From positions 6,382,501-6,446,500 of the forward strand of contig NZ_CP109000.1 of assembly GCF_036226605.1 (NCBI RefSeq): DNA of 64,000 nt, in the 5' to 3' direction. The notes under the pieces are model-generated. The model had not been told where the DNA came from and made no database searches. It saw only the letters and a program-made list of their open reading frames with translations. Below, piece by piece: positions 44,039 through 51,345 of this stretch (its first letter is position 1; every line of letters starts with the position of its first letter). The translations under genes were made by a program, and so were the position numbers. Source of the stretch: Streptomyces sp. NBC_00704. Its GTDB lineage: Bacteria > Actinomycetota > Actinomycetes > Streptomycetales > Streptomycetaceae.

Positions 44039-45229
44039 GTGCAGCCAGCAAGTCAGTCACCCGAGCAACCCGGGAGCCCCGCCGGGCGTCTCCACCGGGC
44101 GCGCGCCCTGTACCGGAACGTCTCCAAGCGGCGGACCGCCTGGCTGCTGTTGAAGGACACCGTCAACTCCTGCGTCGAGTACCGCATCCTCGGGCTCGCC
44201 GCCGAGGCCGCCTTCTTCACCCTGCTGTCCGTGCCTCCGCTGCTGCTCAGCCTCATCGGCCTGCTCGGCTACGTCGACGACTGGACGGGCACCGACACCA
44301 TCACCAGCCTGGAGACCAACCTCATCGAGGCCTCCCGCACGGTGCTGTCCGACAAGGGCGTGCGGCAGATCGCCCAGCCGATCCTCGACGACGTCCTGAA
44401 GGGCGGCCGTCCCGACGTCATCTCCATAGGCTTCCTGTTCGCCCTGTGGTCAGGATCGCGCGCGGTGAACGTCTTCATCGACACCATCACCGTGATGTAC
44501 GGCCTGGACGGCGTGCGCGGCATCGTCAAGACGCGGCTGGTGGCGTTCCTGCTGTTCGTCGCCGCCCTGCTGATCGGCTCGGTCGCGCTGCCGCTGATGG
44601 TCGCGGGACCCGACGCCGTGGTGCGGATCGTGCCGTGGTCCACGACCGTCGTGCAGGTCCTGTACTGGCCCGTGGTGATCGTGCTGTCGGTGGCGTTCCT
44701 GACCACGCTCTACCACGTCTCCGTGCCCGTGCGCTCCCCGTGGATCGAGGACGTGCCCGGCGCGCTCGTCGCCCTCGCCATGTGGGTGCTGGGCAGCTTC
44801 CTGCTGCGGATCTACCTGACCAGCACGATCGAGGGCGCCACCATCTACGGCTCCCTCGCGGCCGCCGTCGCCGTCCTGCTGTGGATCGGCGTGTCCGCCT
44901 TCGCCGTGCTGGTGGGGGCCGCCGTCAACGCGGCGATCGACCGGGTCTGGCCGGCCGCCGCGACGGCCGCCGCCCGCGCCGCCAACGAGCGGCTGCGCCA
45001 GGAGGAGGCCGCGGAGTACGTCGCCCGCATGGCCGCGGTCCACACCCACGAGGACGACGACCCGGACGATCCCGACATGCCGTCCGAGTTCCCGGAGAGG
45101 TGGTCGCGCTTCCTCCCGCCGGAGGACGTGACGGGACGCTTCCGCGCCCACGTGAAGAACTCCTCCAAGGCGAACGGCGTCAACGGCGCGGACGGAGGAG
45201 AGGGCGAGGAAGGGCCCACGGGGAAGTGA
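44039..45229 (+). CDS. YihY/virulence factor BrkB family membrane protein
   Basis: A 396-residue integral membrane protein with about six transmembrane helices, including AEAAFFTLLSVPPLLLSLIGLLGY, VAFLLFVAALLIGSVALPLMVAG, VLYWPVVIVLSVAFLTTLYHV and ALVALAMWVLGSFLLRIYL. The family motif region LFALWSGSRAVNVFIDTITVMY is present. The C-terminus is a charged cytoplasmic tail (HEDDDPDDPDMPSEFPERW). The start is GTG with TACCTT six bases upstream and no Shine-Dalgarno box, so it is probably leaderless. The function is unproven; a transporter role has been suggested for the family. It is divergent from aidB. Confidence 0.9.
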   Translation: MQPASQSPEQPGSPAGRLHRARALYRNVSKRRTAWLLLKDTVNSCVEYRILGLAAEAAFFTLLSVPPLLLSLIGLLGYVDDWTGTDTITSLETNLIEASRTVLSDKGVRQIAQPILDDVLKGGRPDVISIGFLFALWSGSRAVNVFIDTITVMYGLDGVRGIVKTRLVAFLLFVAALLIGSVALPLMVAGPDAVVRIVPWSTTVVQVLYWPVVIVLSVAFLTTLYHVSVPVRSPWIEDVPGALVALAMWVLGSFLLRIYLTSTIEGATIYGSLAAAVAVLLWIGVSAFAVLVGAAVNAAIDRVWPAAATAAARAANERLRQEEAAEYVARMAAVHTHEDDDPDDPDMPSEFPERWSRFLPPEDVTGRFRAHVKNSSKANGVNGADGGEGEEGPTGK

Positions 45230-45241
45230 CCTTCTGAGGGC

Positions 45242-45286
45242 CTGAGGGACCTGAGGCACCTGAGGGACCTGAGGGACCTGTGGACG
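45242..45286. repeat. 9-bp tandem repeat CTGAGGGAC after the YihY gene
   Basis: Five contiguous units of CTGAGGGAC or close variants run from 45242 to 45286, starting 12 bases after the YihY stop. They resemble in size and position the CCGGTCCAT array after the HEPN gene. Confidence 0.75.
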
Positions 45287-45350
45287 CACAGGTCCGGGGC
45301 GGAGGCCGCGGCACAGGGGGTCTGTGGCCCGCGGGCGTAGGCTGGCACGC

Positions 45351-46067
45351 GTGTACGAGGAGCGGGCCTCCCGGCTGAGCGGGGCCGTGGTGTGGACGCA
45401 CACGCCGTCGCCCCGGGCCGACGCGCTCCCCGTGCTGCCCGACGGCTGCATGGACCTGCTGTGGAACGAGGACGAGCTGCTCGTCGCGGGACCGGACACG
45501 CGGGCCCACCTCCCCGAAGGCCCCGCCGCCCGCTGGTCGGGCATCCGCCTCTATCCGGGAACGGCGCCCGCGCTCCTCGGCGTGCCCGCCCGTGAACTGC
45601 TCGATCGCCGCGTGCCGCTGGCCGAGCTGTGGCCGGCGCGCGAGGTGCGGCGCCTGAGCGGCCGGATCGCCGCCGCACCGCATCCCGCGTCCGCTCTGGA
45701 GGCGCTGGCGCTGGAGCGTGCCGAGCCGCCCGGCCTCGCGCTGCGCACACTGGTCTCGGCCCTCGCCGCGGGCCGCTCCGTGGCGTCGACGGCGGACGAA
45801 CTCGGTCTCGGCGCGCGCCAGTTGCACCGCCGCTCCCTGGCCGCCTTCGGGTACGGCCCCAAGACGCTGGCCCGGATCCTGCGACTGCAACGGGCGCTCG
45901 CGCTGGCCCGGTCGGGCGTGCCGTACGCGCGGTCGGCGGCGGGATCCGGGTACGCGGACCAGGCGCATCTGTCACGCGACGTCCGGGAGTTCACCGGTCT
46001 CACGCTGGGAGAACTGCTGAGCGGGCAAGGGCGGCGCGGGCCGGACGCCCCGGACGGATCGCCGTGA
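45351..46067 (+). CDS. AraC family transcriptional regulator
   Basis: A 238-residue regulator. The N-terminal ~130 residues form a DUF6597-like effector region (PVLPDGCMDLLWNEDELLVAGPDT). The C-terminal double helix-turn-helix has SVASTADELGLGARQLHRRSLAAFGYGPKTLARILRLQRAL and YADQAHLSRDVREFTGLTLGELL. I take the GTG at 45351 as the start because TAGGCT ends seven bases upstream, typical of a leaderless transcript; a GTG at 45324 is also open. The target is unknown, and the nearest neighbours are the convergent VOC gene and the upstream YihY gene. Confidence 0.88.
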   Translation: MYEERASRLSGAVVWTHTPSPRADALPVLPDGCMDLLWNEDELLVAGPDTRAHLPEGPAARWSGIRLYPGTAPALLGVPARELLDRRVPLAELWPAREVRRLSGRIAAAPHPASALEALALERAEPPGLALRTLVSALAAGRSVASTADELGLGARQLHRRSLAAFGYGPKTLARILRLQRALALARSGVPYARSAAGSGYADQAHLSRDVREFTGLTLGELLSGQGRRGPDAPDGSP

Positions 46068-46108
46068 CGGGAAACCGGCGGCCGGGCGGGTGACCGTGCC
46101 CGCGTACG

Positions 46109-46124
46109 CGCCCTCGTGAGGGCG
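46109..46124. terminator. Short hairpin between convergent AraC and VOC genes
   Basis: CGCCCTC (46109-46115) and GAGGGCG (46118-46124) pair around GT; with one pair opened this gives a 6-bp stem and a CGTG-type loop. It lies in the 73-bp gap between the two stops. Confidence 0.45.
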
Positions 46125-46140
46125 TGCTCGCGCGGTCCGG

Positions 46141-46536
46141 CTATCCGGGCAGCGGCGCGAACAGGTCGACGCCGTTGCCGTCCGGGTCGTGCACGACGGC
46201 GTACCGCTGGCCCCAGAAGGCGTCGAACGGCTTCAGCTCGCCGTGGTGGCCGGCGCCCACCAGGTCGTCGTAGACCGTGTCGACGTCGGCGGGCGAGTCG
46301 CAGCGCAGCACGAGCGAGCCGCGGCCGCCGCCGGACGGGCGCTGCCAGCGGGGGTGGAACGAGCGGACGGTGTCCTCGGTGTCGAGCAGCAGCCGCAGCC
46401 CGCCGGGAAGCCCGGCCTCCGTGTGCGGTTCCCGCTCGGCGCCTTCGGGAAAGGCGAACCCGAGCCTGCGGTAGAAGGTGACGGCGGCGGCCATGTCGGA
46501 GACGACCAGGCCGATGGCATCGAAACGTGCGTTCAT
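46141..46536 (-). CDS. VOC (glyoxalase/bleomycin resistance) superfamily protein
   Basis: A 131-residue protein with the paired beta-alpha-beta-beta-beta modules of the VOC fold: FDAIGLVVSDMAAAVTFYRRLGF at the N-terminus and FWGQRYAVVHDPDGNGVDLFAPL at the C-terminus. Candidate metal ligands are not clear at the first position. It may be a dioxygenase, glyoxalase or antibiotic-binding protein; no substrate can be assigned. The ATG at 46536 gives the normal family length. Confidence 0.88.
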   Translation of the reverse strand: MNARFDAIGLVVSDMAAAVTFYRRLGFAFPEGAEREPHTEAGLPGGLRLLLDTEDTVRSFHPRWQRPSGGGRGSLVLRCDSPADVDTVYDDLVGAGHHGELKPFDAFWGQRYAVVHDPDGNGVDLFAPLPG

Positions 46537-46661
46537 GGGGCCACGGTAGGCAGGACCGGGGTGGCCGGGCTTGAAGGAAACGGACACGTCGTGGCGCCTG
46601 TGGAGCACTGGCCGGCGAATCCGTATGCCCCGGGCGCGGGTATCGCCCTAGGGTCGGTCGC

Positions 46662-47312
46662 ATGACCGCTCGGCTGCTCGTGTACACCCGCACCACCGAC
46701 TACCGCCACGACTCCATCCCGGCCGCCGTCGCCGCCGTCCGGGCCCTGGAGGGGTTCGCCGTCGACCACACCGAGGACCCCGCGGCCCTCGAAGCCCCCC
46801 TCGACGGGTACGCGGCCGTCGTCTTCCTGTCCACCAGCGGCGAGGTGCTGACCCCGGCCGGACGGGAGCGGCTCGCCGGATACGTCGAGGCGGGCGGCGG
46901 CTTCGCCGGGGTGCACGCGGCGGCCTGCACCGAGGACGACTGGCCGTACTACGGCGAGCTCCTGGGCGCGCGGTTCGCCCGCCACCCCGAGTACCAGCCG
47001 GGCAGGGCGGTCGTCGAGGACCGCGAGCACCCCGCGACCCGCCCGCTGCCGCCCGTCTGGAGCCGCACCGACGAGTGGTACGACTTCCGGAGCAATCCGC
47101 GCGCACGGGTACGCGTCCTGGCCGTCGCCGACGAGTCGTCGTACGAAGGCGGGGGAATGGGAGCCGACCATCCGCTGGTGTGGTGCCGTGACCAGGGGCG
47201 CGGACGCGTCTTCTACACGGCCCTGGGGCATGCCGCCGACGCCTACCGGGACCCCGGCTTCCTCGCCCATCTGCGGGGCGGACTGCGGTGGGCGGCCGGC
47301 GTCGAGCGGTGA
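46662..47312 (+). CDS. ThuA-like domain protein
   Basis: A 216-residue protein of the ThuA (trehalose utilisation, GATase-like fold) family. Signature segments are LLVYTRTTDYRHDSIPAAVAA, VVFLSTSGEVLTPAGRERL, GGGFAGVHAAACTEDDWPYYG and HPLVWCRDQGRGRVFYTALGH. There is no signal peptide, so it is cytoplasmic, unlike the large secreted ThuA proteins of some bacteria. The role is unclear; family members occur in sugar utilisation loci. TAGGGT ends seven bases before the ATG, indicating a leaderless transcript. Confidence 0.9.
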   Translation: MTARLLVYTRTTDYRHDSIPAAVAAVRALEGFAVDHTEDPAALEAPLDGYAAVVFLSTSGEVLTPAGRERLAGYVEAGGGFAGVHAAACTEDDWPYYGELLGARFARHPEYQPGRAVVEDREHPATRPLPPVWSRTDEWYDFRSNPRARVRVLAVADESSYEGGGMGADHPLVWCRDQGRGRVFYTALGHAADAYRDPGFLAHLRGGLRWAAGVER

Positions 47313-47475
47313 CAAGTGACGTTTCTCCGGTGAACCGCTTGCGCCATCGGGGTGACCGGGGCCGCATGGCGGACGGCGTCCGCGAGAGCGTCGGGATCCT
47401 TCGTCCCGGAAGCCTGTTCCGCGACGCCCTTCCGGAAAGAGGTTCCGGGAGGGGACACCCAGGAGGAGCACTGCC

Positions 47476-48408
47476 GTGACCTACGGGACCAAGCTGCGGG
47501 AGCGTATCGCCGGCCCCGGGACGCATCCGCTGATCGGCGTGTACGACATGTACTCGGCGTCGATCGCGGCACAGCACTACGACGGGATGTTCGTCTCCGG
47601 GTTCGGATTCGCGGCCTCCTACTACGGGCTGCCCGACATCGGCTTCATCGCCTGGCCGGACATGATGGCGTTCGTCCAGCGGCTGCGGGGCGCGTTCCCG
47701 CGGCACGACCTGCTCGTGGACATCGACGACGGCTACGTCGACCCCGAGGTCGCCTGTCACGTGGTGGAGGGCCTGGAACGCATCGGCGCCTCCGGCGTCG
47801 TCCTGGAGGACCAGAAGCGGCCGCGCCGCTGCGGGCACGCGGACGGCAAGCAGGTGCTGCCGCTGCACGAGTACCTCGCCAAGCTGGAGATGGTGCTGGC
47901 GACGCGGGAGGACATGGTCGTCGTCGCCCGCACGGACGCGACGGACGAGAAGGACATCCTGCGCCGCGCCGAGACGCTCGCCGCCACCGACGCGGACGTC
48001 GTCCTGGTCGACGGCGTCCGCAGTGTGGAGTGGATCCGCCGGATCCGCGCCGTGGTCGGCGACAAGCCGCTGCTGTTCAACCAGATCGCCGGCGGCACGT
48101 CGCCCCGCCTGTCCCTCGGCGAACTGTCCGGCCTCGGCGTGGACCTGGCGATCTACAGCACCCCCTGTCTGTTCGCCGCGCACGAGGCGATGCACTCGGC
48201 CCTCGCGGACCTGAAGCGCACGGACGGGCGGCTCCCCGCGCCGGACGCGGCGAACGGGGTCGGAGTGGCGGCCGCGACCCGCCTCCTGGAGGGCAACATC
48301 GCGCACCGCCGCCCGGCGGCGGCGCACCCCGGCCCCGCCCCCCGGCAGGAGACGGCGGCCGGGCGTACGGCGCAGGAACCGGCGGCAGCGGTGACGGCGC
48401 ACCCGTGA
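47476..48408 (+). CDS. Isocitrate lyase/phosphoenolpyruvate mutase family protein
   Basis: A 310-residue enzyme of the ICL/PEP mutase superfamily. The family core is visible as GVYDMYSASIAAQHYDGMFVSGFGFAAS, the Mg-binding LLVDIDDGY and the catalytic-loop segment VLEDQKRPRRCGHADGK, whose R-R-C-G-H resembles the isocitrate/methylisocitrate lyase K-K-C-G-H, and then VVARTDA. It probably cleaves or rearranges a C-C bond in a 2-methyl or hydroxy diacid; the exact substrate is open. The C-terminus is a Pro/Ala-rich tail of about 40 residues. The GTG start has AGGAGGAG upstream. Confidence 0.87.
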   Translation: MTYGTKLRERIAGPGTHPLIGVYDMYSASIAAQHYDGMFVSGFGFAASYYGLPDIGFIAWPDMMAFVQRLRGAFPRHDLLVDIDDGYVDPEVACHVVEGLERIGASGVVLEDQKRPRRCGHADGKQVLPLHEYLAKLEMVLATREDMVVVARTDATDEKDILRRAETLAATDADVVLVDGVRSVEWIRRIRAVVGDKPLLFNQIAGGTSPRLSLGELSGLGVDLAIYSTPCLFAAHEAMHSALADLKRTDGRLPAPDAANGVGVAAATRLLEGNIAHRRPAAAHPGPAPRQETAAGRTAQEPAAAVTAHP

Positions 48409-48436
48409 CCCGGCGGTGCGCCCTCCCGCGCCGGTG

Positions 48437-48511
48437 GTGAGAGGAGAGGGGGAGGAGAGCGAGGGGGGAGTGAGAGGCGAGGGGGGAGCCGGAAGAGGAG
48501 GGGGCAGGGGA
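48437..48511. other. Purine-rich tract between the mutase-family gene and lacI
   Basis: About 75 bases consist almost only of G and A on the plus strand (GAGGAGAGGGGGAGGAGAG and similar). On the lacI-transcript side this is a C/T-rich, G-free stretch directly after the lacI stop, the composition expected of a Rho utilisation site. It could also adopt a triplex structure. Confidence 0.5.
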
Positions 48512-48525
48512 GCGTCCGCGGGCCG

Positions 48526-49569
48526 TCAGGCCCGCGGCGGCGCGGTGCTGGACCGCTGCACCAGCCGGGTGGACAGCTCGGTGCGCGTGCCCTCCGGCCG
48601 CTCCCCGTCCATCATCCGCACCAGCATGCGCAGCGCCGTGGCCGCCGTCTCCGCCAGCGGCTGACGGACCGTGGTCAGAGCGGGGGTGGTCCAGCGGGAC
48701 TCGGGCAGATCGTCGAAGCCGACGACGCTGACGTCGTCCGGTATCCGCAACCCCCGCTCCGCCAGGGCACGGTAGGCGCCCAGGGCCATGCGGTCGGAGC
48801 AGACGAAGACGGCCGTCGGCGGCACGGGCAGGTCCAGCAGCTCACGCATGCGCCGGTACGCGAGGGTCTCGTCGAAGCCGCCGTCGCGCAGGTACTCGGG
48901 GTCCGGTGCGACGCCCGCCGAGGCGAGGGCGGAGCGGTAACCGGCGACGCGGGCGCTGCTGCACATCCTGCGCCTCGGACCGGCGATCACCGCGATGCGT
49001 TCGTGCCCGAGGGCCAGCAGGTGCTCCGTCGCCGTCACCCCGCCCTGCCAGTTCGCCGCGCCCACGGACATCACCCCGGCGGGGGGCTCCAGGACCGGGT
49101 CGATCATCACGAACGGGATGCGGTGCTGCGCCAGCCAGGCGTACTGGGACTGCGTCAACTCCGCGAGGTTGAAGAGGACTCCGGCCGAGCCGCGCACGGC
49201 GAGCCGGTCCAGCCAGCCCCGCTGCGGGTGTCCGGCGCGGGTGCGGGAGAGCGCGGCGGAGACGACCAGATCCAGACCGGCCTCGTACGCCGCCTCCTCG
49301 ACGCCGCGCAGGACCGCGCCCGAGCGGGAACTGTCCAGCGCGTGCACGACGAGATCCACCTGCCGGGGCGGCCTGGACGCGTCGAACCGGGGTCTGCGCA
49401 CGTAGCCGAGCCGGTTCAGCGCCTCCGTGACCCGGCGCCGCGTCTCGGGCGCCACGTCCTCCCGCCCGTTGACCACCTTGGAGGCGGTCGGTACGGACAC
49501 TCCCGCCTCTCGGGCCACGACCGCCAGGGTCGGCCCGGCCGTCGCGCTCGCACCCGCCGTGCTCACCAT
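48526..49569 (-). CDS. LacI family transcriptional regulator of the pectin locus
   Basis: A 347-residue LacI/GalR-type regulator. The N-terminal helix-turn-helix and hinge read TLAVVAREAGVSVPTASKVVNGREDVAPETRRRVTEALNRLGY. The ligand domain is a sugar-binding periplasmic-protein-like fold ending SVVGFDDLPESRWTTPALTTVRQPL. GAGAGGTGG precedes the ATG. A palindrome GAAAGCGCTTGC lies 87 bases upstream of its start, implying autoregulation, and near-identical palindromes stand before four other genes up to 60.5 kb. The effector is probably an oligosaccharide or monosaccharide from rhamnogalacturonan; this is inferred from the neighbours. Confidence 0.93.
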   Translation of the reverse strand: MVSTAGASATAGPTLAVVAREAGVSVPTASKVVNGREDVAPETRRRVTEALNRLGYVRRPRFDASRPPRQVDLVVHALDSSRSGAVLRGVEEAAYEAGLDLVVSAALSRTRAGHPQRGWLDRLAVRGSAGVLFNLAELTQSQYAWLAQHRIPFVMIDPVLEPPAGVMSVGAANWQGGVTATEHLLALGHERIAVIAGPRRRMCSSARVAGYRSALASAGVAPDPEYLRDGGFDETLAYRRMRELLDLPVPPTAVFVCSDRMALGAYRALAERGLRIPDDVSVVGFDDLPESRWTTPALTTVRQPLAETAATALRMLVRMMDGERPEGTRTELSTRLVQRSSTAPPRA

Positions 49570-49655
49570 CGGGAACCACCTCTCCGGCCCGCCCGAGGGC
49601 CAGCGAAAGTTCGACCAGTGCTGCGAGGAGCCGGCATCGGAGCCGACCGCCCGCA

Positions 49656-49667
49656 GAAAGCGCTTGC
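49656..49667. promoter_or_regulatory. LacI-type operator A (lacI promoter)
   Basis: GAAAGCGCTTGC, a palindrome centred on AAGCGCTT, lies 87-98 bases upstream of the lacI ATG. The same 12-mer occurs at 60449-60460. Confidence 0.75.
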
Positions 49668-50011
49668 TATCCTAGGTGTGCCCAAGTACGGGCGGGAAGA
49701 CGCGCGGTGACGCGGGATCATGAACCTCCGGCCCGGCGACCCGCACCGGCCGGGAACGGCAGCCGGAAGGGCCGCGGACGGGAGCCGGAAGGGTCGCGGA
49801 CGAGGGCCGGACGGCCGGGGCCGCGGCCGGTCGCCTCGGGTCGGGGCGGCGGTCGGGGAGGCGTGCGTGGGGGCCGGCGCGGGCGGGGGCGGGCGTGTGC
49901 GCGCGCGGGCGGTGGAGGCGGGTGGAGTGCGGCGGCCCGGCGGCGGTTCTGGCGGGCGCGGGCTTCTACGAAGCGTCCCGCCGGCGTGCGGTCGGGCGGC
50001 CCGCCGCGAGG
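49668..50011. other. Gene-free GC-rich gap between operator A and the hydroxyacid dehydrogenase stop
   Basis: No coding frame has family similarity here. An approximate direct repeat of AGCCGGAAGGGYCGCGGAC occurs at about 49761 and 49784. The rest is G-rich and unassigned. Confidence 0.4.
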
Positions 50012-51025
50012 TCAGGCCACCTTCGCGAGGTCGGCGTGGCGGACCTCGTGGGCGAGGGGCAGCCCGCCGGCCAGCCGTTCCAGCTCCTCCACGACGATGC
50101 GTCCGAGCCGCTCCAGCTCGTTGCCGAGGGAGCCGGCGATGTGCGGGGTCAGGAACACGTTCGGCAGGTCGTAGAGCGGGGAGTCGGCCGGCAGCGGCTC
50201 CGGGTCGGTGACGTCGAGCACCGCGTGCAGCCGGCCCGCCACCAGTTCGTCGGTGAGGGCGACGTGGTCCACCAGGGCGCCCCGGGACGTGTTGACGAGC
50301 ATGCCGCCGTCGCGCACCAGGGCGAGGCGAGTGCGGTCGAGCAGGTGACGGGTCTCGGGGATGTCCGGCGCGTGCAGGGTGACGATGTCGCTGCGCCGCA
50401 GGAGATCCTCCAGGGAGACCGCCCTCGCGCCGAGTGCGGCGGCCTCGGCCTCGTCCACGTAGGGGTCGTGGAGGAGGACGTCGAAGTCGAAGGGGCGCAG
50501 CAGTTCCAGCAGTCGCCGGCCCACCCGCGACGCGCCGATGACCCCGACCACGCGGCCGAGATTGCCCGTGCCCGCGGTCTCGGCGGGGGTCGGCTGGGCG
50601 TGGGTGCGGCGGAACCGCTCGCGGTGGGCGAAGGCGTCCTTCCCGGCCAGCAGGATCATCGCGAGGGTGTACTCGGCCACCGGGACGGCGTTGCCGGTGA
50701 CCGCGCTGGAGACGGCCACCCCCCGCTCCCACAGCGACTCGCCGACCAGTGAGCGCACCGAGCCCGCGGCGTGGAGCACCGCGCGCAGCCGGGGGGCCGC
50801 GGCGGCGGCGTCCTCGTCGAGGCGGGGGCATCCCCAGCCGGTGATCAGGACCTCGGCGCCGGCCAGGGCCGCAGCGGCCGCCGGGTCGCGGAGGTCGGTC
50901 ACGACGAGCGCGGTGTCGATCTCGGCCGTGCGGCGCAACCGGGCCATGAGCGGCTCCGGGAACAGCAGGGGCAGGTTCACCGGATCCATGGCGAACACGG
51001 CCCTCGGCAAGGAGGCGCTGGGCAT
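50012..51025 (-). CDS. D-isomer-specific 2-hydroxyacid dehydrogenase
   Basis: A 337-residue NAD(P)-dependent dehydrogenase. The nucleotide-binding loop is VVGVIGASRVGRRLLELLRPFDFDVLLHDPY (G-x-S-x-V-G variant of G-x-G-x-x-G). Catalytic Arg lies in NTSRGALVD, Glu in DVTDPEPLPADSPL and His in FLTPHIAGS. In this context it could act on a hydroxy- or keto-acid produced from rhamnose or galacturonate breakdown. GGGAGAG precedes the ATG at 51025; an internal ATG at codon 13 is possible. The operator at 51068 places it under the LacI regulator. Confidence 0.9.
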   Translation of the reverse strand: MPSASLPRAVFAMDPVNLPLLFPEPLMARLRRTAEIDTALVVTDLRDPAAAAALAGAEVLITGWGCPRLDEDAAAAAPRLRAVLHAAGSVRSLVGESLWERGVAVSSAVTGNAVPVAEYTLAMILLAGKDAFAHRERFRRTHAQPTPAETAGTGNLGRVVGVIGASRVGRRLLELLRPFDFDVLLHDPYVDEAEAAALGARAVSLEDLLRRSDIVTLHAPDIPETRHLLDRTRLALVRDGGMLVNTSRGALVDHVALTDELVAGRLHAVLDVTDPEPLPADSPLYDLPNVFLTPHIAGSLGNELERLGRIVVEELERLAGGLPLAHEVRHADLAKVA

Positions 51026-51067
51026 GTCTCTCCCGGGGTGCCTGGAAACTGCGGGGGAAGCGCCATA

Positions 51068-51079
51068 GGAAGCGCTTTC
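51068..51079. promoter_or_regulatory. LacI-type operator B (hydroxyacid dehydrogenase promoter)
   Basis: GGAAGCGCTTTC lies 43-54 bases upstream of the dehydrogenase ATG in the divergent gap to the carboxylesterase. It shares the AAGCGCTT core with operator A. The rest of the 320-bp gap (51080-51345) contains GC-rich direct repeats (CGGCGGCC) and no gene. Confidence 0.72.
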
Positions 51080-51345
51080 TGCGACTCGCTCCCACCGTAA
51101 GTCCGCTCCGCGGCCACGGTCAATCGGTCAGGTGCGGTCGGGTCGCGCCGAGCAGGTCGTGGCCCTGGCGGCCGTGACCTGCTGCCGTGCCGGTCGCGGT
51201 CTGCACGGTCCGGCGGCCTGTACGGCCCGGCGGCCCGAAGTACCCGAACAGCCCTCCCACGGGAGTGTGCGACGGAATACCGGGCCCGGGTGTGGTGCTC
51301 TGTTGTTACCGGTGCGTGAGAGCGCGGCGAAGGGCTGGTGAGCAG

